Below, one piece after another: positions 38,901 through 53,900 of a stretch of DNA of 64,000 nucleotides. The stretch is taken from contig CM065311.1 in assembly GCA_033032175.1 (NCBI GenBank), positions 1,667,190-1,731,189 on the forward strand, written 5' to 3'. A program made the position numbers and the translations under genes. The notes below the pieces were generated by a model. That model was given only the letters and a program-made list of their open reading frames with translations, was not told where the DNA came from and searched no databases. Numbering within the stretch: the first letter of the stretch is position 1; every line of letters starts with the position of its first letter. The DNA is from Saturnia japonica. Its lineage: Eukaryota > Arthropoda > Insecta > Lepidoptera > Saturniidae.

Positions 38901-41900
38901 TTCGTGTAAACACAGTTTTTACGTAAACCACACCTAAATTCAAATTACGGAAACAAATATGCCGTACTGCATTACGTGATCTAGATTGGGTTATCTAATT
39001 TAGGCTAGATAAGCATACGTGACATCTTTTGCTGAATTTGTATTGTAAAGTCTCGCAGATTTTGCAATAATTGATTTTATAGTATCTTGCATTATAGTTT
39101 GTTTTATAAATTATGTTGATATGATGAAAGTCGGGTCATGGTCCAATCCCTCAACATTTAATAAATTTTGATTAATAATATAGGCATCTTGAAAATTCAA
39201 GTTCTGATTACTAATAGATAAAATCCCAAAAGTAGATTAGTGTTATGATGAAACCAGAGCATCATCAACATCCCACCTGCCTTCATCTAAAATTGTAAAG
39301 GAACACAATAAAACTTGAAGTGTCATTGATATGAATGCATTATTTTGCGGCAATCAATTGTTGATTAGGTACATAGGTTAATATTTTTTATTTTGTTACC
39401 ATCACCTTATTAGGCAAACATAATCTTGCCAAAATGTAGGATACCTCTGTGCCGCCAATTTGGACTATATTGAAAGATTGACTACAAAGTGAAATTTAAT
39501 TCGTATTTAATTTTTTACTTTATTTATTTCTACAGGGTGTCAAAATAAAAATGGATGACGCCGGTAACATACTCGTCAGACGCTACTCCAAGAGTAGTGT
39601 GTTTGTGAAGAGTACTGCAGCCACCAGCAACGAAGAGACAGCTATTGGGCAAGATATTATCAAGCTTCCAGGATATTCCTTAGAGCAGGAAAAGATTTTC
39701 AAGGTATGTGTTTTAAAATATTTTAAAGGTGTCTTTCTCAACCGCTTTACCGTCGTACGTCGCACTTTGGTATCGACCACTGTATTTAGTTAACTATGAC
39801 TGTAAAACTTAATGAACGTGTCCAACGATGGATATCACTCGACGATAACATTTTTTCTTGAATTGTTACTATATACTACTAATCATTTGCTGATTAAGTT
39901 TATAAATTACTTTTTTCTGAACTATCTAAAACTACAGCCATATTACAAAACATCTTAAGAAATATTAATAATGCCTTTCAGAAGACTGTTATTGCAAATA
40001 AGAGCTATTTTTCAAAATTCAGTTAAATAGACTTGTGAGATTAATATTATGAAACATTCGGAAAGTTTCATTTAATCAATAAACAATGCAATATTAACAA
40101 AAGAGAAATATAGATTATTCTCTTAGACCACGATGTAATCAACAATATAACATAAGTTATACATATATCTTTAGATCCAGGACCTAATGACGTTAAGTAT
40201 TTTGCAAAAATATATCCCAGAGTACTCAAATTTAAACAAGAATAAGTAGGTCACATTGAATAATAATCCTAATAACAGTTATTTCTAGTTGTAACTCTGT
40301 TGGTCTATGAGACGAATCTAATTATATGCTCTGAAATTATCCTTCCTCTTGCATCATATAAAACATTGATAATAACAAAATTAACATCTTCTACAACAAA
40401 AATTATATTTTAAGCAAATCTGGACACTATTTCTATAAGCATATGAAATTACGGCTCACAAAATATACAGCTATCCAAGGTAAACAGCTTTAATATCATG
40501 CATACGAAATGAATGTGTTGAACAGTAATTATTCTAGTAAAGACGGGAGGTTTTTTTGATATTATATTGCGTAACTTTTATCTATTAATTCTATGGTAGC
40601 CCACATAATGGACTAACGTGATCACTAATAGTGGCAGTTTTAGTTATTAATTAAATGAATCCAGATACTGAAGAAAATAAACTTTTTGTTTCAATGTGTT
40701 CAACGTACATACAATGAACATAATGTATTATTCTTTTAACGCAACGATTTGTTCAATATTTTTTCTCTTTCTTTCAAATTAATTCTTAATGTTTATTTCT
40801 CAACCAGAGATCATCATTCACACTCATAACCATAATTTTCTTATGTTCGTCATCATAAAAGACAAAAATCATTGGAAAAAAATTTAAGAGATCAAAGACG
40901 TTAGTCTAATGCACTTCATGCGCAATGCACTGTGATTTGGTCATTTGTGATGCATCACGACACGACTGCATAGATTGCATTCAGGTACATTTTCATTTGA
41001 CCATGACATTGCAACATAGTTAGTTATCTTTTATGACAAAAATTCTCAGATATTTTGTGTAAATTTATGAATGCCTTTCCAAATTACCAGTTTTATTTGT
41101 TAACCGGCTTCAAAAAAAGAGGGAAGTTACTCATTTCGAACGTTTTTTTATATGGATGTTCAGCCTTAACTTCTTTGTATATGAACCGATTTGGATGATT
41201 CTTTTTTGTTGGATAGGGAATAACCTCAAGGGTGGTCCCATTTTAATTACATTGGCATTAGACCTTGAACCAAAATCATTGAAGATAGTTTTCCTTTATG
41301 TTAAAAATTGTCTTGTATTTGAGTTTATTTATATAAAATTTTAATCTTGTTTCTTCTAATAAATAGTATCAAACAATAGAAACTAAACTAACTCTAAATG
41401 AACAGCCGACAGATTCATTAATTCATACACCATTACTTACAATGTTTTACGTAAGTTCGTTACAAACAATAGTAAAAGATAGAACTGTTGTGAAGAAAGA
41501 ATGGTCATTGCTTCATATATTTTTGTTTGGAAGCCAAATGATTTCCTTGGGAGGAATGAAAGCGAATGTGCAAAAAGCAAAAACCATTGTTTAATCCACG
41601 ACTATGCCGAAACAATGTACTGGTTCTCTTATTGCTAGGTCGGATATGATATGGGTAATGAGAATAGGATGATCATATTTATGTCCCAGTTTGAAATTTA
41701 GTGATCAAGCAATTTACTAATTGCATTAATATTATAAACAATATTAGATATCTCCCATGGAAAGTACTGATAAAATGTCTTCGTTTAATAGTTCTTCTGA
41801 ACAATACTGTAATGTGTTGAAATTACTTGATCTCTGAGATTTTTTCTATGTGCTTCGTCTTCGTTCCCACACCGAATTCCCTTGTGACTAATTATATTAT

Positions 41901-44900
41901 TTTATGCGAAACAAAGCAGCTGTCACGTCAACAATGATTTCCGAATAAACCTCATTTGGAACAGCATATTTTTCTATTTTATATTTAACAGCTGTTATTT
42001 ATCATACAGTGTTCCGAGAAACGGAACAATTAACAACAAACGGTCTGTTGTAACACAATGGAGCAACACATTCCGGCAATAATTAAAATTCTCGAAAATG
42101 CATCAATCTACCGTCCGATGATTTACGAAAACGTAGGCGGCGACTTTTTGTAGATAGCATCTCGTGTCCATTTTCTACTGGACAAGAGATTCGTTCGGAC
42201 GGACATCTTGATGTAAGACCACTGGGTCGACATGGAACTTGGAAGTGCACCGGTTATGTAACAACTTCATAGACTTCATTCAATTTCGTCGGTGCATCTG
42301 ACGTGGCGTTTTTACTTTCTTATTTCAGGGTTCCTCGTTCTTCTACTGAAAACTCTAATCGGTTGTTATATATATTTTTTCTTTATCTATTTTTAATTTT
42401 TTGTACGGTAATATTCAACTAGGCTTAGTTCTTTGTACTAGCGATCGCCTTAAGGTCGAAATTCGACCAGCGACTTTTTGATCATAGACTTTTTTCTGTT
42501 TGACATTTACAGTATTCATAAACAATGAGTATTACCTACATCACTCGCTGTCACTTTTCTTTGAGTGACAATGTCAACATTTTGGGGGTCTAAGTTCAAT
42601 GGTACTGGTCAGGTCAGGATTCGCAGTATTAATTTATTTTATTTAATATATTAGTAATAGATATTATATACATATAAACTTTAACCATACCAAATCTCAC
42701 AGTCTTCCGTGTACGCAACGCGCTTAAAAAGGAGTAGAAAGCTTTTGCTTCACGTATTAATATATAGATAAGTTAAATTTGTTTTTATGTTTGGCCACAC
42801 GTTAGCACAAGATGGTAGCATGCTGTGCCAAGAAGAGAACTGGCTCTCAAGCAGCTGCCGGAACATACCTATAGGTGTTTTGGTGACATATTTTAAACTC
42901 GTGGATAGTGTAGCTGGCCAAATGACTATGCTATAGATTCATCAAGATGTTTTCGTTCATTGAAAATCGCACTCACGTCGATCGGCGTCGCGTGGTTTCT
43001 GTTCGTTCCCGCTAACTCTTAGCCATCATTGCTTCAAAACTTAAGTCTTAAGTGATACCTTGTATTCAAACTGTCTAACAGCATTAGTTTGTGTAATAAA
43101 TAAGACGAATTGTGTATTATTGCAAAATATTTGATGGTTGGCTATAAAATAATTTATGAAATATCAATAAAATTGCAGTAACGTTCATTCGCGCTTGACC
43201 GTACATTTCTAAAGACGTGCACCCATCACGATGTCGGCTTTACTTTTGTTTGAACGCATGATTGTCTTTTCATTACCGAATCATGGCTTGTTATGTAATA
43301 TTAATTCGATAACATCTCGAGAGACCGCCACATTGATTCGTTTGTAAAGCTATTTGTTTAGCTCGATCGGTGTGTAGTTAATTAAGATAAAAAATCTTGA
43401 CTTAATTTTTTTACTACACGTACCATGTAACCCGTCAGAATCGTATGTAAAATCTTGATTAGCATTATCAGCTGTTAGTATATCACTTTTTTTTTCTGTC
43501 CATTGTTGCTGCCAAATTATTGTCTAGCCATTATTTTTAATCCAGTACATTTTGCAATATTAAGCAATACAACTGTGAATTGTAATCGTAATTTTACAAA
43601 AATATATTTTATAGGAATATCATATAACTAGCGGTGTGCCCGCGGCTCCGCACTCTTTTGTTACTACGCAGTAGCTATTTACATCCCATAATTTTTTTTT
43701 ACTCATATTATTGACAGTTCATGCCGTATCAATTGAGGAATGACATGTTTTTTCCGTGTACAATTTTCATCAAAATCGGTTGAAAATGATTATTCTAATC
43801 TACAATTTCTAATTCATTATTAACAATTCTTATAGCCTCTCAATTAAAGTATGATGTATGGTTCCCGTCTACAAAATTTGATCAGAATCGGTTGAGAATT
43901 GATACAAATAAAATTTATTGAACTTCTTTTTTTATATCTAGAAGTAATATTGACAATTCTTAAAGTCCATTAATTATGTAAATACTTAGACTTCCTGTTT
44001 ACAAAATTCCATCAAAAACGGTCAAGAATTAAAGAAAATAATGTTTCTTAGAAATTATTATTTTTTTTACATTTTCTAAAAATAATATTGAAATTTCGTA
44101 TACCCTTTCAATTGACCAATGATATAAGCATCCCGTATATAAAAGCGTATATAAAAGTTTCATGAGCCGTTTTTAAATTAAATCCGGAAATACAAACAAA
44201 CAGATAGACAAAAAAAAATTATGGCATATTTGTGATCAGTATCGTTTATATAGATGCCAATCAGAAAATATTGGAAAAATATGAAATTTACGGATATAAC
44301 TACAGATTTATTAATATTGATATTAATTACGATTTGGTATTGTTCTTTTGCTTTAGGATAACATTCTTTGTGTCAGGTAAACATTTTTTCTCCTCCGGGA
44401 TGAAAAGTTCACTTTTAGTCCCTGTCACGCGGGAGAAAATTAACCGATTCTCTCCCGGTGAGATGGCAAATGTGCGCATGCGCGTACTTTACTTTATCTC
44501 CCGGTGACCTAGCAACTGCGTGTTTATATAAAAAATATATAAACTTTTCATCCCGGAGGAGAAAAAAATTGTAAACGCACCTAGGGAGAAAAGTAGGACA
44601 TCCCCACCCGCGATTGTCACCCTCGCCTTATGGTATCTACCTGATGTATTACCTGGCCACTGCAGCCTTTAGGTATTTAGACTCAACCTCAGAAAGACCG
44701 GGGTCCTAATTGAGGCCAGTAATTATTAGGTTGCTATTCCTAAGAACTGAGTCGGAACGTCTCGTTTGCCAGTACGTGTTGGCAACTAAATCCTTCTCAC
44801 TGAAACACAGTCACCGGAGTCACTAGTGCTTTGCGGTAGAATTAGATATTTTTTTATTTATTCGGTATATATACCACTTCACAGCACATTTAACATAACT

Positions 44901-47900
44901 AGCGATCGCCCTGAGGTCTCTCGCCTGTATCCCTGAAGGGTTAGGCAGAGGTATACCCACAGTTCGCCGGGTATGTTTTTAGGTCCCATATAATAGGGGG
45001 CGAGCCTATTACTATTAATCGGGCACAAAGCCAAACTCCAAGATGCTACTGAGAATTTCCTAGAAAACCCCAATAAAACTTTGCTCGATCTGGGAATCGA
45101 ACACAGGACCTCGAACATAGTAGTCGGGCTTAGGACCTCTAGGCTAATGAGGCAGTTACTTTCACTCAATTTCATATTATTGTTTAGATTATTTTTAGAA
45201 ACTTGTAACATGTCTCAAGCTTTATTTAGTTCCGTTCAATATAAATATAAGACATTTTTGATGGCATAAAATTTTATTCTTTACAGTCAGTCGGTGAAAT
45301 TATTTCATTGCCATAGACAAATTCCAAATCAAAAATTATATATATATATATATCCATCGATAGCTGTTGACGCTAGACTGTCCTGCGAATACAACCACAA
45401 GAGTCTCTAGGTAACTAGAGAGTCTGATACTAAAAAAGTATGTTTGTGTGTTTGTGTGTCAGCTCCGACTCACGACTGGAGTCTACTCCTTAAGTACGTT
45501 TGCCATAGAATAAATATAAAATAATAATAATAATAGAAAAGGCGCCATCTTTCAGCAAATATATTAAACAAAACTGTACATATATTTCAAGTAATAATTA
45601 AAATAATTCTTGTATTAGTTAATAGATAGCACACAAATCTGATATTTACTAAGGAGTAATGATCTTTTGAAAGATAACATAACACTATTATACATTTCAC
45701 TCCCCATAAAATTTCCATACCAGGGTTCTTATATGTAAATCGATACGTGTAAGCGATAAACAAAAAACCTCTACGTATTATAGACAGTCTTTGTCTGATA
45801 CTGAAAATTGATACATCTAAACGATACATGAAAGAAGATTTACATGCTAGTAAATTAATATAACACTAACAACTACTTAATTGATTTGTTCTTTTCTCAG
45901 TTATTTGACATGAAGAAGTTCCAGTCAAATGTAAATCGTGAATTGAGGCGTGCATATCCGGACCGGCGAAGACTTGAGACACAATGCCTGAGCGCTGTGG
46001 CCTTCGTGAAGTCGGAAAGCGACCTGCTCGAGTGTCCCATCTGGGTAATGATCATCAACGTTGTCGCAATGGACATGCTCAAATCGAAACTTCCTCCTTG
46101 TAAGTTACTATTTATTTTCTTAGCACTATTATTTTTTTGATATTGGCTAGTGTTAACACCAGTTTCATATTCTCTAACGACCGTTATCAATAACAAATCT
46201 AACTTTTCTATCCCCGATTAGTACATATTTGTAATAAGCACTATCTTAAACTTAAGACAGATATCGGCTTCCCTCTTATATATCCGAGCTATAAGATATG
46301 GATATTATTTATTATGTAGATACGAAAAACTATTAATTGAAAGGGTAATGAATAAAAAGTAAGGACAAAAGGTTATATTTGTCTATCTTTAGTAACTGAA
46401 ACAACGTAAGTGACGGCAGATGGTAAGCAATATTTTATCCCTGGATAATTTCACTTGATCAAATTTTGTTTATACCATACAATCTATATACCTAATAAGA
46501 TTGGGAGCCTTCAAATATCACAAAAAATTGCCCATTTATACCGCCGTTATTAAATATCGAGGAGGAAACAAATATAATCACAACAAAGTGTAGTTGTCTC
46601 TCTCGACCTCTATTAGGCAACCGCCACACATGTGATGAAATGCCCGTCATTGTGACTCACTGTCGCGTTTCGGGATCAACCTCTGCATATCCAGTAAAAT
46701 TAATGCAGGCCAGCATGACAACAGCGACCGCCGATGGATTTCGATCTGTCGGCGGTCGCCGTTGTGTTAAGATTGTACCGTAAATTAGCCTTGCTACTAT
46801 AAAATTAAAAAAAAATCGGTCGTTCGGTCACAGGGCAACAATAATAGATTTCTGTTAAAACGTGTTCTTCAAAATGATTTAGTAAAAGCTTAAGGTTTAT
46901 TTTAAATTACATGATATTTTTTATACTATAAATGTAATATCAACATACGATTAATTATTACCTCACACATGTTTTGTATTATTTAACTTAGTTACATTTA
47001 ATTAAGGTAAATGATATCAAATGTATCTGTAAATAAGACATCAATTCGTGAAACTTTGATAGTAGAAAGCGACAGTTGTTGGGTATTGTTGCGACCAAGG
47101 TCGTCTCAGCTGACGTTACAACCGGATACGACAAGACCCTTACCATTGTCATGTTTATCTGACATAGTGCAAATATTTAATCTCATTATAGGGGAATTAT
47201 AGTATACTAAAAATGTAATAATATCCATAGTAGTATATATGAGTCTCCAGAAATGATGACCTGAAAACCAAGTCGATCCTACAAAGATATTATGCTTTCG
47301 ACGAAGGGAAACATCGTAAGGAAACCATAGCATTGTGATGGAGCATGAAAGCCAAACCCATTTCTTGACTTAACCTATTACCAATTTCAACTTCATCGTT
47401 AATTATCAAAGGTGTGATTATAGATAAACGAAAAAGGAAATCAAATTAAAAAGTGATGACCCCTAATTTTAAATCCATATCACTTGTTCGCATCTTCGCA
47501 TCAAGACTTATACTTAGACTTTCTTCAGTAAAGCAGTACTGCTTATCTGCTCCTTCTATTCGAAGTCGACTGGTGGTTATATCTATCTATCTCTATCTCG
47601 CGTAGGTCTGCAATCTTGTCTAGTAAATGATGCAAATTCTTCGCTTTGGTTACTTTACCCTAAATATCACAAGGAATGGATTGATGTTCGATATTTATAT
47701 TCAAAGTTATGTTTTAAAAATCATGTAAAATACCTATAAGTAACATGTTTTAAAAATGTTAATATAAAATTAATTATATTATACTGAAATATTAAATAAA
47801 AATACCCAGTCTATATAATTATAGACTCGCATAAATGAAGAATTGTGTACTGTATTTTTAAATGAAATGTTGAAAACGCGTTGTTTCTGAACACAGCATT

Positions 47901-50900
47901 TGGAAAACTAATTAGTAACAAAAATGTATAATTTGATACAAAAATGGTTTCATTTCAATTTCACGTGCTGATAATTTCTTGATGAGGTTGATTGATACCT
48001 TTTAAATTGCAAAACTACTGAATAGCCCAATTGCCAAAAGGTTTTTTTAAAATAAAGAAGTCATAAAGTTACAGAAACAGATGTCGTAACAAAAAAATAT
48101 TGTCAAAATTAAACTAAAATGGTCAATAACATTAAACAGTTTCAAAGTTGTACACCTGGGAAGGCTTGAAAGTACTTTATTAATAAAGATGTCTGAAATC
48201 TGAATAATCTTATAAACGAAACCGAAAAAGAAACATATTAATTTAGTGCAAAAGTAAACTGATGATATACTACGTGAGTTAAATATATTTTTTAGTTAAT
48301 TTTGTAAGAACCTAATGTTTTATAAGCGATTCTACAAAATTTCATAAAAAAACCACATTTCCGCCTTAAAAACTCTGCGATTGATATCATCTTTCAAGTT
48401 CAATGTGAACTAGTGGTGTGGGCCACGACTTATACATCGATGTAACCGACGTCTCTTTTTTTGTAGTTAGATTTTTTGTAAAACTGGGCTTGATTAACTA
48501 AAGCATGGTCAAGGTGCTAAGATTATTCGATTTCGTTCGATTTATGTTTGGCGTCATGTTTAAGTTTTCCTTGTTTATTGCAGACGTTATTAAGAGCTCT
48601 GTATCTTTTTAAATTAAACAAGTATTTTTTTGTAAATTGCTTTTAATATTTAAGCGTTAGCCTGGATCCAAGTAGTAAATCTAGAAACTCTGGCATTAAC
48701 ACCGGGGTAACGGGCTAGAGCACACCTTTCTCCCCAAGAGCAGACTCCGACGACGATGCCGTTGTGATAGAGAGGACCGCCGGAGTCACCTTGACATTGG
48801 TCGCGACCGCCGACGTCAAGCCAGCCAGAGCACAGCATATTCGCGGTGATAGTACGACGAAGTTCTGCGTATCGGGTTGCGCAAACTGATTGATTAACTG
48901 TCCAAATCTGGACGTGTCTCAACTGTTCTGAGGGCGATCCTTGCCACTGTAAAGTTTAAACGGTCTCTATTAAAATTTTTACCAAAAAACGATACTTGTC
49001 TTTAAAATAAATATTCCAAAGTCGAAAGTGGTTTTAGTACGATTGAAGCTTTAAAACTGAAACTAGATAGCTTCATACGAATAGATGAGTAAGATTTTTA
49101 TATGAATGTTATGTGAAAAAGTTTTTGCACATGTATGCACATAATATTGAAAATTACTCACAGATGTGGTACCCCATCCAGCTGCCCAGACAACTTGATT
49201 ATCACCAAGATTATAGTTAGCTCCAGCGATACTAGCTGGTCTGGCAAGGTTTCCCAAGGCGAAAGCTGTGGCTGAACGCAAGATACCAATGTCGTTATCT
49301 AAGGTGCTCGTACTATAACTTGGGTGATTGATGATCTGGTTTACGTTGTGGACGACACCACCGCTGTTGGCCCAGGTCGACCCTATACGAATGCGCCATC
49401 TATTCGCCGTATCACCGCTGAAAAAATAATTTTAGTTTTACCTAATGTTTACTTGTGTTCCTGATAATCCTTTAGTATCTATTAGATAAAATTCAAATTA
49501 TATTCTTCCAAATTCTGACTCTCGAGAAGATAGTAATAGTATCTAAAAATCATCAACAGAAGCTTATTTCATCGTTTACAACATTCGTTTTTATCTTACT
49601 ACCGCTGGGCATATGGTTCTTCAAATAAGATATAGCAATCTGCTCTATCTTTAAGCGCTACCTATAATATTCTCTGGACTGATATGTGAAAAAATATTTT
49701 TTATTGCCTTTATTATACTTACTGGGGGCAGTGAGCAGCTGTTAGAATAGATCTGGTGTTGAGGATAGAGCCTCCGCATGATTGTCGGAAACTGATTCCC
49801 AATAAGGAATATAAAAGAGATACGATCGAAGGATATGCGTCAATAGTAGTTACTGAACCACCGACAATGCGCTGTGGGTTACTAGGCACCGCTAGAAATA
49901 GAAAAAACCATGTTATTTTACCCCGCAGGAAAAAATTTAAAAACCGGTGATGAATAAACATTTCGGAGAGGTAAAACTAGTGCCCAGCTTCATTGCAACT
50001 ATAATACAGTGGTGAAAACTGTGTCATGAGTAGTCCACATATGTTCTTTTTTTTTAAATCAACCAGTGTAAATAATTCTCGTCAAAGTTCGATGTAATAT
50101 TTCCAGGCCACCATGACGACGGCAATTATTTCATGTATTAGTATTAAAATGGTGATCACCATAACTAGTATTATCATATACAGTCCACAAAAATAAATAC
50201 ATATACCTAAATTTTAAAGTATAAAAATCTGCAAAGACATGGTAATATGAAAAGTGAAGTAAATATGTAGAAAGTAGAAATTATTACATTAATACAAGAG
50301 TATTCGCTAATACTATTAATCAAAATTTATTAATATTATTTCTAATATTGCGATTTGGACGACAATATTTAATGCTGAATTTTTATATATTTCTCAGGAT
50401 TTGTAAAGCCTAATGTATCTATTATTTATTCATTTTCTAGAAAAATCAAGGGAAAAGTCGATTTAATATGAGATTTAGTATTTTTATAAATACAAGCGTA
50501 TAATTATTACGTACCGGTAACAAACGCTATGCCCAAAGCTAACAAGGCTATAACAGCACGCATTTTTACTTATTAATAATTAACCGCATCTAAGACAGAC
50601 CTTATTTATAAGAAAGATATCAATAATTCCTATCTAAATTCCTTCATGATATAATCCCGATTAATCCTAGTATATCAACATTTAATACGCCGTTTTTATC
50701 ACGTTATAAATTACAAAATAATTGTTAATCAATATCAATAAAACGACTTATTCATTCTAACAATTAAATTATCAGCATAATTATGTACATTGATTATAAT
50801 TATTGTAAAAAAAAACGAGCTTAAAGGATAATTTGATTGACATATTAACGAATTTTACAATTTTTGTTTGTCTGTTCTTCTGTTTATTAGAACTCTTGAA

Positions 50901-53900
50901 AGTTACTGAAACAATATAAGTATCATTTTCAGATTATCATAGGACTGAACCTGATAAAAACTCGTGGTTACATATTGCAATGCTTTTTTATAGGGACCAA
51001 GCTTTAAAGATAAAGTTATAACAAAAATGATAGCCACTTTTAATCCAGATTCGCGATCAATCCCCGTGTTCCCCGTGGAACAACAAAACCATTTTCACGT
51101 GAACGATTTTTTTCCAAGCATTAATTTTTTAAATATATGTAATTATAATCCTGTACAACTATTCTCGTATTAGAGTTATAGGTGTCGTTACATAAAAATA
51201 CATAACATTTAGGGAGAAAACAATTAATTTATAATGACAAGTTATCGTAAAAGAAGATTAATTTGAATGAATTATAATATAATTATTAATCTCACGTACA
51301 AATAATCAGTTCGAGATTAGTCGACATTTTTTAAAATATTATATGAACATAGACGTTGTTTTCAGTGCTTTTGGTACTCGAAAATTAATCAGTATTCGTA
51401 TTTTAGAAAGAATAAGATTTTTATTTTTTTTAAGTCCAAGTAATAATTAACAAAAGAAAAGAATTAAAATATATTTTTTTTAATCTGACTATATACTGTT
51501 ATTCATGAGGGCACTGAAGCCTCAGAAGGCTTTTACTGATTCATCGGACTTGATAATGAACGATTCAAATCGATTGAGATTTCAGAAAAGAATGCATTTC
51601 AAACATTTAGTAATATTTTACAGTATTTTATAAGAATAACGAAGAGAATAATACAAGAATATTTATTAATGCAATGATCCTAAACGATTTAGTTCACATT
51701 TTAACCTGAATTGCATCGTTAACTTGAGAATACTAAGAAAACGATTCAGCGTAAGCCTTGATACACTAGTAAACGAGAAGAGAAAATCTTCAAAACATAT
51801 CTCGAAGGCAACGTTAAACCGACACAAGTTTACAATACTTGTCATAACAAATAAATTGCCTAACACCGATACCCCGGACAAAGATGCATGGATCGCTTAA
51901 AGGGTTAATAACTGCCACTTTTATCTGGACCCAGAAAAATATTCCATTATTGCAGAGCGAAACAATATTTATCAATCGTTCTACGTAGGAGTTAATATAT
52001 GAGAATGCTTTTAATATCTAAATGCTGGTAATGCTCATTCTTTGATAACTTCTTTATAATGTGACGTATATTTTTTTCATAGTTGTTTATACGGTATCGT
52101 TTTTTTTAGATTGAGCGAAGTTTCTACGAGCTTCTTTAACTATAACTATATTGGAAAAGATTTGAATATTTTTGTGGGCGTGAAAAATCTGTTGTGTATC
52201 ATTTAAATATTAGTAAAGCCTCGTTTTATTTGCTTCTTTCTAAATTTATACCAATATAATAAGTCATAAAAATATAAATGACAAATTTTCTTAGACATTG
52301 GTCTAAATTATTATGTCCTTAAGTTTTCTTGTTATTGTGTAAGTACTTTAAAACGTACTAAACATTTTTTATAACGAAGTTGACAGATTAAATGCACATA
52401 AAATGAAACTTTGAATAAATTTCGATGGGCAATTAAGATTGACCTACTACTTGGTAGTTGGTTTATTTTGGGTGCTTGCCAGCTTCGTCAAAATAATATG
52501 TCTGAGGGCAGAATAAAAAAAAACAAAATTGGTATAATATGTCCTAAAAAATAAAACAAAGTTATTTAGAACAAAGTCCTTAACGTGTGATGTATTTGTT
52601 ATTGTAATATTCTGTGAATGTGTCGTAGTGATGTGACAATAAATAAATAAACAACCCAATAGAAAAATTTATGTGGGAAACACCTAGATATTTCTAAAGA
52701 AGATAATAATTTTAAAATTAAATGAAAAATACCTTATAATTATATTCTTTTAAACCCATTTTATTTAGAACTTGTATTTACCAATTTTTTTTCAATAGAA
52801 TGGTTTTTTCAATTTTACCGTTGTATTTGATCACTACCTTCCTCAACCAAAAACCTATAATTTCCATTATTCACAAGGACTTAAACATCGGTCACGCGTC
52901 ATCAAAGTCACACAATTAACATTGAATAGTATTTTGTACAATGCAGGTACCTATGATATTATGTAGTAACTGGAAGCATCTTGTAAAGATGAAACAATGT
53001 TTTATTACAGTTACCTTGTCTTAGACCTCCGGATATAGCGCTCCTACTGTAGAGAACACAATAAGTCGACCTCCAGCTACGATAAATATTAATTATTGTA
53101 AAAATTTTAATTTTTATAATGCACGGAAAAATTCACACGGCAGACCGCGAACGTACGTACAGTTCGATCAATAATCACCTTGAATTTATTAAGTTTTTTT
53201 AATGAGGAAATTCAAACGTATTTAACAAGTGTGCAGTAAGAAAGACCCATCTTTAAAAATAGGTCCTGATTATGTTCTTAATAATATTGTTTTAGTTGAC
53301 CTTTAGAAGGTGCTCATCAAGATATTTTATTTAATCACTACAAGTTTAAAAGTTGTCCTGTTATATTGCAAGGTGAACAACAAATAATGGAATGGAGCAT
53401 TTTAAAAATCCGGAAATGGTTCAGGCGATGCGACTGTGGACGATCTTAAACTAGTCGATATTGTAAAAATTAAGTACATCAGTCGCTATTAAAGTATTTT
53501 AAAAGCTGTTAAAATCAAAGACTCTCGATGGCTTAGTAAAACCACGAAGAATTCAGTTTAAATTCCCTTCCGGGCCAACTAAAGTAGTTGATCTACTTCA
53601 CAATTTCTTCCATTATAAAGCTCTTAAATATTTGCCCAACCAACATAATTAGGAGACCGCACGTTAGATTGCGGTCTATATTCTTCTCTATATCAGAAAA
53701 AAACCCATTTTTATGAAAAAATTAACATATCTCTATTGCTGCCAATATTACGGTAAAACATTTCATGGTGTTATAAAAATAAATTGTAAACCTGATTTAG
53801 TTCCCATAGCACGCAATCGCATCAGCAATGCAGAGCCTCGCTCAACAGGAGCCAACTATATTGTAGTAAAACAATGCAATCTTCCACCAATCTCATCATG

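Larger units (their letters stand above)
39704..45900 (+). other. intron 2 of the recognised MH2 exons
   Basis: This 6197-bp intron holds repeats at 41098-41295, 42785-42900 and 43625-44215, a hairpin MITE at 44377-44577 and a SINE at 44905-45162. The remaining sequence is AT-rich without exons. A TA microsatellite lies at about 45338-45353 and GT-rich sequence at 45440-45460. Confidence 0.6.

Noticed and set aside
39551..39793. Reading the ATG at 39551 as the start of a small 80-codon gene
   Set aside because: The codons before it (GVKIK) continue the MH2 alignment from the exon at 35890-35962, and an acceptor lies at 39535. After 39703 the frame runs into intron sequence past a GTATGTG donor.
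44232..44507. 91-codon + frame as a gene
   Set aside because: It runs through the left arm and interior of the hairpin MITE and has no homology.
49756..49950. + strand frame across trypsin exon 2
   Set aside because: It is antisense to a clearly coding trypsin exon and has no family resemblance.
51666..51881. Possible receptor-like exon on the - strand
   Set aside because: A hydrophobic flavour only; no motif, no splice sites and no neighbouring exons.
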